From an uncultured Sutterella sp. (GTDB lineage: Bacteria; Pseudomonadota; Gammaproteobacteria; Burkholderiales; Burkholderiaceae_F): 8,025 nucleotides of DNA. The stretch spans positions 1 to 8,025 of the forward strand of contig USAL01000087.1 of NCBI GenBank assembly GCA_900552545.1. Direction: 5' to 3'. The notes under the pieces are model-generated. The model ran no database searches. It saw only the letters and a program-made list of their open reading frames with translations, and was not told where the DNA came from. Position numbers and translations under genes: made by a program. Shown here in pieces: positions 1-6,267 of this stretch (positions are counted from its first letter, which is position 1; each line of letters opens with the position of its first letter).

Positions 1-22
1 GAGATATTTCTCGGGGCTTTTT
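1..22 (+). terminator. Right arm of a terminator hairpin cut by the window edge
   Basis: The window opens with GAGA-TATT-TCTC, immediately followed by GGGGC and then TTTTT at 18-22. This looks like the loop, right arm and T-run of a rho-independent terminator whose left arm (expected to read GCCCC) lies just before position 1. It would end a plus-strand gene to the left of the window. Only four base pairs of the stem can be seen, so the call rests on inference. Confidence 0.4.
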
Positions 23-60
23 CGCCGCAGTTCTTCTGCTGCGGCGGCCCCGGTTTTCGT
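12..60. terminator. GC-rich hairpin downstream of the first amidohydrolase gene
   Basis: A perfect 8-bp stem, CGCCGCAG (23-30) with CTGCGGCG (39-46), encloses an 8-nt loop. An outer stem, CGGGGC (12-17) with GCCCCG (47-52), can add to it across a TTTTT bulge on the left side. On the plus strand it is followed by GTTTTCGTTT, which suits termination of plus-strand transcription. On the minus strand, downstream of the gene ending at 84, there is no clear T-run, so its use there is uncertain. It overlaps and may compete with the hairpin at the window edge. Confidence 0.45.
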
Positions 61-83
61 TTAGTCAGAAACTGAAGGATTTT

Positions 84-1301
84 TTACTTTTGCGCAAGCG
101 TCTCAAGACGCGACGCGGCGATGCGCGCAAGCAGCTGCGCCGCCGCAGGCAGCACGGCGTCGTTGAAGTCAAAGGCCGTGCTGTGCACGGTTGCCTGATG
201 CGCCTCATCGCGCACGCCCACGCGCAGCATGCAGCCCGAAATTTTTTCCTGATAGACCGAGAAGTCCTCCGAGCTCATGAAGGGCGTCATGTCGGGATTG
301 ACCGCCTCGGTGCCGAAAAGCTTCTGCGCCACGGCGATGGCCGCCTGCGTTGCGGCCTCGTCGTTGATGACGGCCGAAACCGCGCTCTGCCAGTCGATTT
401 CGGCCGTGCAGCCGTGCGCGCGGGCGATGTTCTCGGCCATCGTGCGGATGTTTTCTTCGATCATGCGACGCGTCTGCGGTGCGAAGGCGCGCACCGTCCC
501 GCTCAGGCGCACCTCGTCGGGCACGACGTTGGGCGTCTCGTAGCGTCCGGCGTTGAACGAACACACGCTCACCACGGCCGAATCGATGGGGTTGACGCGC
601 CGCGAGACAATCGTCTGCAGCGCGTCGACAAGCGAGGCTGCAGCGGGCAACGGATCAACACCCAGATGCGGGCGGCCGCCGTGCGTGCTCTTGCCCTTAA
701 TGCGGATCCAGAACAGGTCGCCCGAAGCCTGAAGGGGCCCCACGCGAAAGCCGAAGACGCCTTTGGGAAGCATCGGCTCGGTGTGCGCGCCGTAGATTTC
801 AGCCACGTCATACTTTTCGAGCACGCCGCTAGCCACTACGGCAAGCGCCCCTTTGGCAAGTTCTTCGGCAGGCTGAAAGATTCCGATCACGCGTCCCGGG
901 AAGTCGCGGTGCGCGTTGAGATGGCGCAGCGCCCCCAGAAGCCAGGTCTGGTGGCCGTCATGCCCGCAGGCGTGCGCGCGGCCTGCGATGCAGCTCGCCC
1001 AAGGTGTGCCCGAGGTGTCGTTCATGCCGAGCGCATCGATGTCGGCGCGAAGCGCCACGGTCCTCCCAGGGCGATTACCGTCGATCACGACAATCACGCC
1101 GCCAGCAACGAGATCGGTGTCGATGTCCTCAATCCCCCAGGACTTGAGGGTTCTCACGATGCGCTCGACGGTGCGGGGCGTATCAAATCCAAGCTCGGGG
1201 TTCTTGTGCGCTTCGCGGCGCAGGTCTGCAAGCTCCTTGCCCCAGGCAAGCATGTCGGGATCAAGCCTTGCGGCATGTACGAATTCAACGGCATCCGTCA
1301 T
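84..1301 (-). CDS. M20D-type metallo-amidohydrolase, copy A
   Basis: This 405-residue protein has the usual M20D length (about 380-420) and resembles hippurate hydrolases, IAA-amino-acid hydrolases and N-acyl-amino-acid deacetylases. These are cytoplasmic enzymes that use two metal ions to cleave an amide and release an amino acid. Visible motifs in order are RADIDAL (85-91), ACGHDGH (111-117, with likely ligands C112 and H114), QPAEE (143-147, acid/ligand Glu), GAHTEP (171-176, H173), STHGGRPH with DP (205-217, lid-domain His and dimer region), SSEDF (343-347) and VHS (372-374, H373). No signal peptide is seen. The ATG at 1301 is preceded by GAAAGGCAG about ten bases upstream, a modest ribosome site. 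It is colinear, with no gaps, with the gene at 1467-2669 and so is a tandem duplicate. Hairpins in the spacer suggest separate transcription. The family is sure, but the substrate cannot be read from sequence. Confidence 0.93.
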   Translation of the reverse strand: MTDAVEFVHAARLDPDMLAWGKELADLRREAHKNPELGFDTPRTVERIVRTLKSWGIEDIDTDLVAGGVIVVIDGNRPGRTVALRADIDALGMNDTSGTPWASCIAGRAHACGHDGHQTWLLGALRHLNAHRDFPGRVIGIFQPAEELAKGALAVVASGVLEKYDVAEIYGAHTEPMLPKGVFGFRVGPLQASGDLFWIRIKGKSTHGGRPHLGVDPLPAAASLVDALQTIVSRRVNPIDSAVVSVCSFNAGRYETPNVVPDEVRLSGTVRAFAPQTRRMIEENIRTMAENIARAHGCTAEIDWQSAVSAVINDEAATQAAIAVAQKLFGTEAVNPDMTPFMSSEDFSVYQEKISGCMLRVGVRDEAHQATVHSTAFDFNDAVLPAAAQLLARIAASRLETLAQK

Positions 1302-1360
1302 CGTTTAACTGCCTTTCTTTCTTTTTCGGTCAATCGACGAAAGTGAATTTCCAAAACGCG

Positions 1361-1400
1361 GCGTGCCGCGCGAGGCTCATGTCGGCCTGCGGCGGCACGC
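1361..1400 (-). other. Composite hairpin in the spacer between the two amidohydrolases
   Basis: GCGTGCCGC (1361-1369) and GCGGCACGC (1392-1400) form a perfect 9-bp stem. Inside it, beyond a symmetric 3x3 mismatch, AGGC (1373-1376) pairs with GCCT (1385-1388) around an 8-nt loop. On the minus strand the structure is followed by CGCGTTTTGG, so it could be a backup terminator for the upstream amidohydrolase. It could equally be a leader structure for copy A, whose start codon lies 59 bases further on. The pairing is seen in the sequence and the role is inferred. Confidence 0.5.
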
Positions 1401-1406
1401 GATCGC

Positions 1407-1454
1407 AAAAAAGCGCGGGAGCTTTGCGGCTAAGCCGCAAGCGCAAAACCGCGC
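1407..1454 (-). terminator. Rho-independent terminator after amidohydrolase copy B
   Basis: Thirteen bases after the TAG of the 1467-2669 gene, the minus strand reads GCGCGG, then a 7-bp hairpin TTGCGGC-TTA-GCCGCAA, then CCGCGC, then six T (plus-strand A-run 1407-1412). The outer 6-bp stem (1413-1418 with 1449-1454) encloses the inner one (1424-1430 with 1434-1440). This is a two-tier stem ending directly on a T-run. It should uncouple transcription of copy B from copy A. Confidence 0.65.
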
Positions 1455-1466
1455 GCGGCGCTGGGG

Positions 1467-2669
1467 CTAGACCGCGAGCGCCTCAAGTCGCTTCAAGGCA
1501 ATGGCCGCAAGGAGCGTTGAAGCCGCCGGCAGCACCTCGTCGTTGAAGTCAAACGACGTGCTGTGCACCGAGGAGGTGTGCTCGCTGTCGCGCACGCCCA
1601 CGCGCATCATCGTGCCCGGAACGAGCTGCTGGTATTCGGCGAAGTCTTCCGAGCTCATGAAGGGATCGATGTTGGGGCGCACGGACTCGGCGCCGTAGAG
1701 CTCGGTTGCCACGGCAATGCCCGCGCGCGTGGCCGCCTCGTCGTTGATCACGGGCGGAATCGAGTTCTCCCACTTGATTTCCGAGGTGCAGCCGTTGGCG
1801 CGGGCCGTGTCGGCGAGCATCTCCTTGAAGGTCTCCTCGACGAGCTTGCGGGTGGCGGGCTGGAAGGTGCGCGCCGTGCCGCTTACCTTCACTTCATTGG
1901 GCACCACGGTGGGCGTCTCGTAGCGGCCGGCGCTGACCGCGCAGATGCTGAGCACCGCGGTGTCGATCGGGTTCACCTTGCGCGAGACGATCGTCTGGGC
2001 GGCGTTGATCAATTGCGCAGCCACGGGAATCGGGTCGATGCCAAGGTGCGGACGGCCGCCGTGCGTGCCCTTGCCCTTGATCGTGAGCCAGAAGTAGTCG
2101 GCCGCGGCCTGAAGGGGCCCCACGCGAAAGCCGAAGACGCCCTTGTCCAACATCGGCTCGGTGTGCGCGCCGTAGTTTTCGGCGATGGCGTACTTTTCAA
2201 AAAGGCCGCTTGCCACAACCGCCTGTGCGCCCTTGCAGGGCTCTTCGGCAGGCTGGAAGATGCCGACCACGCGGCCCGGGAAGTCGCGGTGCGCGTTGAG
2301 GTAGCGCAGCGCCCCCATGAGCCAGGTCTGGTGTCCGTCGTGGCCGCAGGCGTGCGCGTGGCCCGCAATGCAGCTTGCCCAGGGCTTGCCCGAGGTGTCG
2401 TTCATGCCGAGCGCGTCGATGTCGGCGCGAAGCGCCACGGTCTTTCCCGGGCGCGTACCCTCGATCACGACGATAGCGCCGCCCGCAACGAGATCGGTGT
2501 CGACGGACTCGATTCCCCACTCTTTGAGGGTCTTCACGATGCGCTCGACGGTTCGAGCCGTATCAAATCCAAGCTCAGGGGTCTTGTGCACCTCGTGGCG
2601 GAAGGCAACCAACTCGTCGCCCCAGCGCAGAAGATCGGGGAACACGCGATCAGCATGAACAAACTGCAT
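1467..2669 (-). CDS. M20D-type metallo-amidohydrolase, copy B
   Basis: This 400-residue protein is a close paralogue of the 84-1301 product. By eye about two thirds of residues agree, and the motifs keep a constant offset of four, so no gaps are needed. It carries the full M20D set: CGHDGH (108-113), QPAEE (139-143), GAHTEP (167-172, H169), THGGRPH...DP (202-213), SSEDF (339-343) and VHS (368-370, H369). It is predicted to be a cytoplasmic two-metal hydrolase of an N-acyl or amino-acyl amide. The frame stays open to 2834. I chose the ATG at 2669 because GGGAGAG sits just upstream of it and because the protein then aligns with copy A from its N-terminus; the 55 extra residues look unlike coding sequence. 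Differences from copy A cluster in the C-terminal half and around QPAEE (EPCKG versus ELAKG), which may shift specificity. The substrate is unknown. Confidence 0.93.
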   Translation of the reverse strand: MQFVHADRVFPDLLRWGDELVAFRHEVHKTPELGFDTARTVERIVKTLKEWGIESVDTDLVAGGAIVVIEGTRPGKTVALRADIDALGMNDTSGKPWASCIAGHAHACGHDGHQTWLMGALRYLNAHRDFPGRVVGIFQPAEEPCKGAQAVVASGLFEKYAIAENYGAHTEPMLDKGVFGFRVGPLQAAADYFWLTIKGKGTHGGRPHLGIDPIPVAAQLINAAQTIVSRKVNPIDTAVLSICAVSAGRYETPTVVPNEVKVSGTARTFQPATRKLVEETFKEMLADTARANGCTSEIKWENSIPPVINDEAATRAGIAVATELYGAESVRPNIDPFMSSEDFAEYQQLVPGTMMRVGVRDSEHTSSVHSTSFDFNDEVLPAASTLLAAIALKRLEALAV

Positions 2670-2885
2670 TTTTTTCTCTCCCAAAACCGCACCGGAAAAA
2701 CAAAGGACCCTGCATGTCATCCAAGGGCTTTGCTGCTGCGGCAAAGTCCCTTGCCGCGCGCCGTCTCGGGCTCTTTCCCGGTGCATGATGATTCGGTCAT
2801 TGTAGTCGTCCGGATTTCGGCCGCCTTGAGGCAAACGCCCTATGAAGCCACGGGAAAACGCAGGAAACCGTACGAAACGTGCACG
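2670..2885 (-). promoter_or_regulatory. Leader and upstream region of amidohydrolase copy B
   Basis: This gene-free stretch should hold the promoter and 5' leader of copy B. The ribosome site GGGAGAG lies directly before the ATG at 2669. A strong hairpin at 2722-2753 lies within the presumed leader and is listed separately. On the minus strand a TACAAT hexamer (plus-strand 2799-2804 region) resembles a -10 box, but no good -35 box stands 16-18 bases before it, so I do not assign a promoter. Confidence 0.4.
2722..2753 (-). other. Strong hairpin in the leader of amidohydrolase copy B
   Basis: The arms at 2722-2733 and 2741-2753 pair over 12 bp with one bulged base and a 7-nt loop (plus-strand left arm CAAGGGCTTTGC). 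It ends 52 bases upstream of the start codon. No T-run follows on either strand, so it is not a simple terminator. A leader-structure role is plausible but unproven. Confidence 0.5.
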
Positions 2886-2935
2886 AAAAAAGCCGCCCAG
2901 TCCGACTTTTGAAGGAAAAACCAGACCTCGGCGGC
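2886..2935 (-). terminator. Probable terminator after the Dsb-like gene
   Basis: On the minus strand GCCGCC (plus 2930-2935) can pair with GGCGGC (plus 2892-2897), which runs straight into six T (plus-strand A-run 2886-2891). The arms are 32 bases apart, with only patchy pairing further in. The strong base of the stem against the T-run is typical, but the long loop lowers certainty. It lies about 30 bases after the stop codon of the 2965-3555 gene. Confidence 0.45.
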
Positions 2936-2964
2936 CGTCCTGCTTGTGCAGAGGAAAAGCGCCG

Positions 2965-3555
2965 TTAGAGCGTCACTTCAAAGATCTTGGCGAGCTCGGC
3001 GGTGGTGAGATTCTCGTCAAAGGGCACGTACTCGCCCTTGGAGTTCTTGAAGACGCCGTAGGGAACGGCGCGGCAGCCGCAGCGGCGGTGCAGCTTGGAG
3101 TTGTCCCAGCACCAGTTGCGGAACTTTTCCGAGAGCTTGGTGATGTCGTAGCGCAGGCCCCGGAAGCCTTCGTCACGGAAATGCTCGTGCTGGGCGGCGA
3201 GCACCTCCCAGGGCTTGTCGGAGGCAAAGATCATCGCGCCCTGCGCGTCGGAGTGAATGTTCATCCAGGCGATCGGGCAGTAGACGACGTCGATCTTGGC
3301 GTGAAGCGGCCGGATGTGCTCCATGAGCCGCATGCAGTCCGGGCACTGGGTGTCGATTGCCACGTAGGCCTTCGGACGACCGGCCGGGCCCGGGTAGCTG
3401 AAGCCGTGGGCTGACTTGGAGAAGGTCTCCCACATCATCTTGCCGTCCCAGATGGAGGGCACCTTGGCCGGTGCGGCGTGCACGGCCGGAACGACGGCGC
3501 CGGAAACGGCGGCGGCAGCAATCGCAAGTGCACTGCGGCGGGAAATGTCGGTCAT
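2965..3555 (-). CDS. Exported DsbA/DsbG-like thiol-disulfide oxidoreductase
   Basis: This 196-residue protein is predicted to act in the periplasm. The N-terminus has ISRRSAL (4-10), then an Ala-rich hydrophobic stretch and a likely cleavage after VHA (25-27). It resembles a Tat-type signal, though it lacks the Phe after RR. The mature part has a thioredoxin fold. A strand (YVAID) leads to the redox motif CPDC (71-74), then a helix and a second half resembling DsbG/DsbC catalytic domains. A Val-Pro pair at 164-165 is the expected cis-Pro loop (DsbA-like, whereas DsbC and DsbG have Thr-Pro). There is no N-terminal dimerisation domain of the DsbC/DsbG type. Four more Cys (93, 149, 159, 161, the last two as CGC just before the cis-Pro) are unusual and may form structural disulfides or bind metal. 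The ATG at 3555 has AAGGAGAG seven bases upstream. Oxidase, reductase or isomerase activity cannot be told from sequence. Confidence 0.85.
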   Translation of the reverse strand: MTDISRRSALAIAAAAVSGAVVPAVHAAPAKVPSIWDGKMMWETFSKSAHGFSYPGPAGRPKAYVAIDTQCPDCMRLMEHIRPLHAKIDVVYCPIAWMNIHSDAQGAMIFASDKPWEVLAAQHEHFRDEGFRGLRYDITKLSEKFRNWCWDNSKLHRRCGCRAVPYGVFKNSKGEYVPFDENLTTAELAKIFEVTL

Positions 3556-3663
3556 AAAGAATCTCTCCTTCTTTGTCTTGTCTGTTCCGCGGACGCCGCC
3601 CCTCTAAAAGGAAACGGCAATCCGCTTCAAAAATAGCGCTGCGGCAGAAAGCACCTTCAAGTC

Positions 3664-4116
3664 CTACGGCTGGCGGCGGCCCTTGTAGCGGCCCTGACTG
3701 TCGTAGAAGCGTCCATTGGCGTCCTGCCGCCCCTGATAGCGTCCTGCCTCATCATAATAACGACCGTTGGCGTCCACCCTCCCCTGATAGCGGCCGGCTT
3801 CATCGTAGAAGCGCCCGTTTGCGTCCTGCCGGCCCTGGTAGCGCCCCTGGCCGTCGTAAAACCGGCCGTTGGCATCCTGGCGTCCCTGATACCGGCCGAG
3901 GCTGTCGTAGCTGCGGCCGCTTGCGTCGGTGCGGCCCTTGTAGCGGCCGAGACTGTCGTAGTAGCGGCCGGGCTCCCGGTTGTTGTCAAAGCCCGCGGCC
4001 TTCGCAGTCGCAACAACCGCAACCGCCCCGACATCGAGATCGGCAACCTCCACGACCGCAGCGCCAAGCGTCATAAGAACGGCAGCAAAGGCGCAGAAAA
4101 GAAAGCGCGCAAACAT
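3664..4116 (-). CDS. Small exported protein with 17-residue YD-G-R repeats (beta-flower-like)
   Basis: This 150-residue protein has a hydrophobic N-terminus (about 4-22) that acts as an export signal or anchor. A second Ala/Val-rich stretch runs to a possible cleavage site, AKA (38-40). Residues 52-147 are five full copies and a shortened sixth of a 17-residue unit, [FYS]YDxxGRY[QK]GRxDA[NS]GR. The tail is RQP. The repeats are rich in Arg, Tyr, Gly and Asp, with no Cys. The spacing of YD, GR and D-GR resembles proteins annotated as beta-flower folds, where each unit gives one or two strands; this is recalled similarity, not a search result. The frame is open to 4251, but GAAGGAGGG lies just before the ATG at 4116, and the earlier in-frame ATG (4134) overlaps that ribosome site. 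It lies 108 bp upstream of the Dsb-like gene, with no clear terminator between, so co-transcription is possible. Function unknown. Confidence 0.85.
   Translation of the reverse strand: MFARFLFCAFAAVLMTLGAAVVEVADLDVGAVAVVATAKAAGFDNNREPGRYYDSLGRYKGRTDASGRSYDSLGRYQGRQDANGRFYDGQGRYQGRQDANGRFYDEAGRYQGRVDANGRYYDEAGRYQGRQDANGRFYDSQGRYKGRRQP
3676..3963 (-). repeat. Tandem 51-bp coding repeat, about 5.6 copies
   Basis: The repeat units of the small exported protein are also visible in the DNA as degenerate 51-bp tandem copies. Examples are the recurring plus-strand blocks GTCCTGCC or GTCCTGGC followed by GCCCCTGATAGCG-like sequence. Copies differ mainly at third codon positions and at the two variable residues after YD. 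This suggests old duplication with selection on the protein rather than recent slippage. Confidence 0.8.
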
Positions 4117-4258
4117 CGTCGGGCCCTCCTTCATTTGAATCTTTTTATAAGCGCGACGAAACCTCGTCGGCCTCAAAAAAGTGTAGCAGTCCCGTGCCGG
4201 AGGGCAGGAGGCTTCACCGCCACCGGCAGGAACGCGTGCGACCGAAATCATCCCAAAA
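4117..4258 (-). promoter_or_regulatory. Upstream region of the repeat-protein gene
   Basis: On the minus strand TGCTACACT (plus 4180-4188) resembles an extended -10 box, but the -35 position (around 4203-4208) is poor. About 11 bases further down, a perfect 6-bp inverted repeat CGACGA-GGTT-TCGTCG (plus 4154-4169) precedes CTTATAAAAAG and then the ribosome site GAAGGAGGG. The inverted repeat could be a leader hairpin or an operator. No convincing terminator for the upstream transporter gene is seen here. Confidence 0.3.
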
Positions 4259-5179
4259 TTAGCTCGCCGGGTTCTGCTTTTGCCGCGAGCTCACCACGTA
4301 GAGCACGACCGCGGCGAAGATGAAGGCCAGTGCCGCCTTCTCGGCATCGGTCACGGGCTCGGCAAAGACCACCACGCCCACCGAGAGCGTGAGCACCGGG
4401 TTGAGGTACTGGATGATGCCAAGAAGCGTCATCGGAAGCTTCTGCGCAGAGACGGAAAAAAGCACCATCGGAATCGAGGTCATGATGCCCGTACCGATCA
4501 GCAAAAGTGACAATCCCGAGGAAAAGCCGCCCGCAAAGTGAGAGGCGTAGCCGCCCGGTGCAAAGAAGATGTAGGCAAGCGCAGGCACGAGAAGCAGCCC
4601 GTGCTCAATCGCCACGCTGTCGGCCGCATCGATCGTCACCTTCTTTTTGAGCGCGCCGTAGATCGCCCAGGAGGCCGACACCCCGATGGCAATCCAGGGA
4701 AAGCGGTCAAGCCCCGCAATGAGCACCGCCACGCCGCAGGCCGCAAGGAGCACTGCCACGAGCCTCAATCCGCTCAAGCGCTCGGAAAAGACGATGACGC
4801 CCAGCGCGACGGTCGCAAGCGGCGTGAGAAACATCCCCAGCCCCAGCTCCACCACGCGCCCGGTGTTGACGCCGAGAATGTTCACAAGCCAGTTCACCGA
4901 GGCAAAGGCCGCCGCGAGCACGATGATGAACGTGCCGTTTTCGCGCGGCGAGCGCAAAAGCCGACCGAGCACACGGGCTGCGCTCGGGAGCCTTCCCGCA
5001 ACCACAAGACCCGCCATGATGAACACAAACGACCAGATGATGCGGTGAGCAAGAATCTCCACCGGGGCGGCTTCAGCAAGCTGCCGCCAGTAAAGGGGCA
5101 TCAGGCCCCAGAAGCAGTAGGCAACGACCGAGGCAAGAATGCCTGCGGCGGTCGACGAGTCGGTTGCAAAAGCGCGCAT
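4259..5179 (-). CDS. rarD: EamA-family transporter, RarD type
   Basis: This roughly 306-residue inner-membrane protein has about ten hydrophobic segments in the two-repeat EamA (drug/metabolite transporter) arrangement. RarD-type markers are AYCFWGLMPLYWRQL and PVEILAHRIIWSF near the N-terminus, NWLVNILGVNTGRVVE in the fourth segment, the LGxxxxPL-type stretch and FSERL after it, FPWIAIGVSASWAIYGALKKK in the middle, and LPMTLLGIIQYLNPVLTL with FAEPV near the end. RarD is historically linked to chloramphenicol sensitivity in E. coli, and its substrate is not established. I chose the ATG at 5179 because the family has only about 8-12 residues before the first membrane segment. A GTG at 5194 would add five residues. 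Neither start has a good ribosome site. The gene is 83 bp after the LysR-type gene on the same strand, so read-through from it is possible. Confidence 0.88.
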   Translation of the reverse strand: MRAFATDSSTAAGILASVVAYCFWGLMPLYWRQLAEAAPVEILAHRIIWSFVFIMAGLVVAGRLPSAARVLGRLLRSPRENGTFIIVLAAAFASVNWLVNILGVNTGRVVELGLGMFLTPLATVALGVIVFSERLSGLRLVAVLLAACGVAVLIAGLDRFPWIAIGVSASWAIYGALKKKVTIDAADSVAIEHGLLLVPALAYIFFAPGGYASHFAGGFSSGLSLLLIGTGIMTSIPMVLFSVSAQKLPMTLLGIIQYLNPVLTLSVGVVVFAEPVTDAEKAALAFIFAAVVLYVVSSRQKQNPAS

Positions 5180-5194
5180 AGGAAGGTGGGTCAC

Positions 5195-5262
5195 CAGAAA
5201 ACGCTTGATTCGCTCAAATCACTTTGATGCGCTTTGAGTCTACGCCTTCGGCCGTGAGGCAC
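5195..5262 (-). promoter_or_regulatory. Spacer before rarD with a CTCAAA/TTTGAG inverted repeat
   Basis: The short spacer between the LysR-type gene and rarD contains CTCAAA (5213-5218) and TTTGAG (5233-5238), an inverted pair with 14 bases between. The near-direct repeats CTTGATTCGCT and CTTTGATGCGCT lie over the same stretch. The same hexamer pair occurs as TTTGAG-CGA-CTCAAA (6364-6378) upstream of the LysR-type gene. It could be a regulator site. No clear -35/-10 pair is seen. Confidence 0.3.
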
Positions 5263-6267
5263 TTATCCGAGAGCCTTCTTTAAAAGCTCCGCAGGGATGG
5301 GAGGCGCTTCTTCAGCGGCGATTCCCACTGCCTGCTCGCCTTCCTGCCCCGGTCGCAGGATGGTTACGAACATGCTGCGGATCCACTGCATTTCACGCGA
5401 AGCATGGTTGCGCTCGTGCCAGATGAGGCGAGTCGAGTACACCCGGTGTTCACCAGGAATGGGCACGATGGCAAGCTCCTCGGGCAGCATCCGCGCAAAG
5501 AACTCAGCCGTGCGATCCGGAAGCACGAGCGTTGCCATCGTCTCCTTGAGCAGATAAGGCGCGCCCAGAAAATGCGGCATTTCGATCACCTTGCGCTGCT
5601 GGCGCGTCGTGCCCGTATCAACGTCAAAGACGGGCTCGCGGCCGCTTTGACGAAATTCGACGGCAATCTTGGGGTACTTCAAAAACTCGCGGCGCGTGAG
5701 CTTTTCGCCCCGCGCAAAGCGCTCGGCAAGCGGATGCCCGCGCCAGACGAGGCAGACGCGCCGCACATCGAAAAGGTTGAGCCCGAAGTAGTGCTCGGGG
5801 AGCCTCGGGCAGATCGATGTCGGCAAGAGCCCCAGATCGACGCTGCCGTCGGCGAGGTCCCGGAGCACCGTGTCCACCAGGGGCAGCAGACGGAAATTCA
5901 TCTTCGGGGCCTTCTGCGCCAGGGCGCGCAGCACCGGGCGCAGGATCACCACGACGGCATTGTCGGCCGAGGCAATTGAGAGCGTGCGCTCGATTGCCGC
6001 AGGATCAAAGGCCTTTTCGGAAACCAGCTCGCCAAAGCCGCCCAAAATGCGATTGACTGCCGGCATGATCTGGCTGCTCTTCTCGGTGGGCGCCATGCCG
6101 CGGTTGTTGCGCACGAAGAGATCGTCGGCAAAGGCCTTCTGGCACTTGGCCAGCGCGCGGCTTACGGCCGAAATCGTGATGTTGAGCCTTCGGGCAGCGC
6201 CTGAGAGCGACCTCGTCTCGTAGATGCGGCTGATGACAAAAAGCTCGCTGAAGCGTACGTCAAGCAT
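5263..6267 (-). CDS. LysR-family transcriptional regulator
   Basis: This 334-residue protein is slightly longer than the usual 290-320 of the family. The N-terminal winged helix-turn-helix is clear. The helix-turn-helix lies around residues 20-40 (SLSGAARRLNITISAVSRAL), followed by the wing (FADDLFVRNNRGMAPTE, about 46-62) and a linker helix. Residues from about 92 form the periplasmic-binding-protein-like effector domain (TLSIASADN... LLPLVDTVLRDLADGSVDLGLLP). A charged, Pro-rich tail makes up the last 30 residues. The ATG at 6267 has GAGGAG about a dozen bases upstream. It is divergent from assT across 501 bp, the classic LysR layout in which the regulator controls the divergent gene and itself. 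Control of assT is therefore the simplest inference. rarD, just downstream on the same strand, is another candidate target. The ligand is unknown; a phenol or aryl sulfate would fit the context. Confidence 0.92.
   Translation of the reverse strand: MLDVRFSELFVISRIYETRSLSGAARRLNITISAVSRALAKCQKAFADDLFVRNNRGMAPTEKSSQIMPAVNRILGGFGELVSEKAFDPAAIERTLSIASADNAVVVILRPVLRALAQKAPKMNFRLLPLVDTVLRDLADGSVDLGLLPTSICPRLPEHYFGLNLFDVRRVCLVWRGHPLAERFARGEKLTRREFLKYPKIAVEFRQSGREPVFDVDTGTTRQQRKVIEMPHFLGAPYLLKETMATLVLPDRTAEFFARMLPEELAIVPIPGEHRVYSTRLIWHERNHASREMQWIRSMFVTILRPGQEGEQAVGIAAEEAPPIPAELLKKALG

Noticed and set aside
90..1346. Long plus-strand open frame of 418 codons opposite amidohydrolase copy A
   Set aside because: The translation is His/Arg/Val-rich with no domain pattern. 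A similar frame appears opposite copy B, as expected from GC-rich codon bias in antisense, and the minus-strand gene has full catalytic motifs.
2799..2804. TACAAT as a -10 box for amidohydrolase copy B
   Set aside because: No acceptable -35 hexamer lies 16-18 bases upstream; the nearest TTGCCT is 24 bases away.
2670..2834. N-terminal extension of amidohydrolase copy B by 55 residues
   Set aside because: A good ribosome site stands just before the ATG at 2669, the paralogue lacks the extension, and the added residues look like untranslated leader containing a hairpin.
1563..2912. Long plus-strand open frame of 449 codons opposite amidohydrolase copy B
   Set aside because: It is the antisense shadow of a clear M20D gene, with no recognisable motifs and no supporting ribosome site.
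3664..3963. Repeat array as a CRISPR or mobile repeat
   Set aside because: The 51-bp units are degenerate, contiguous and in frame, with no spacers; they encode protein repeats.
4117..4251. N-terminal extension of the repeat protein by 45 residues
   Set aside because: The signal-like hydrophobic stretch should be N-terminal, and GAAGGAGGG directly precedes the ATG at 4116.
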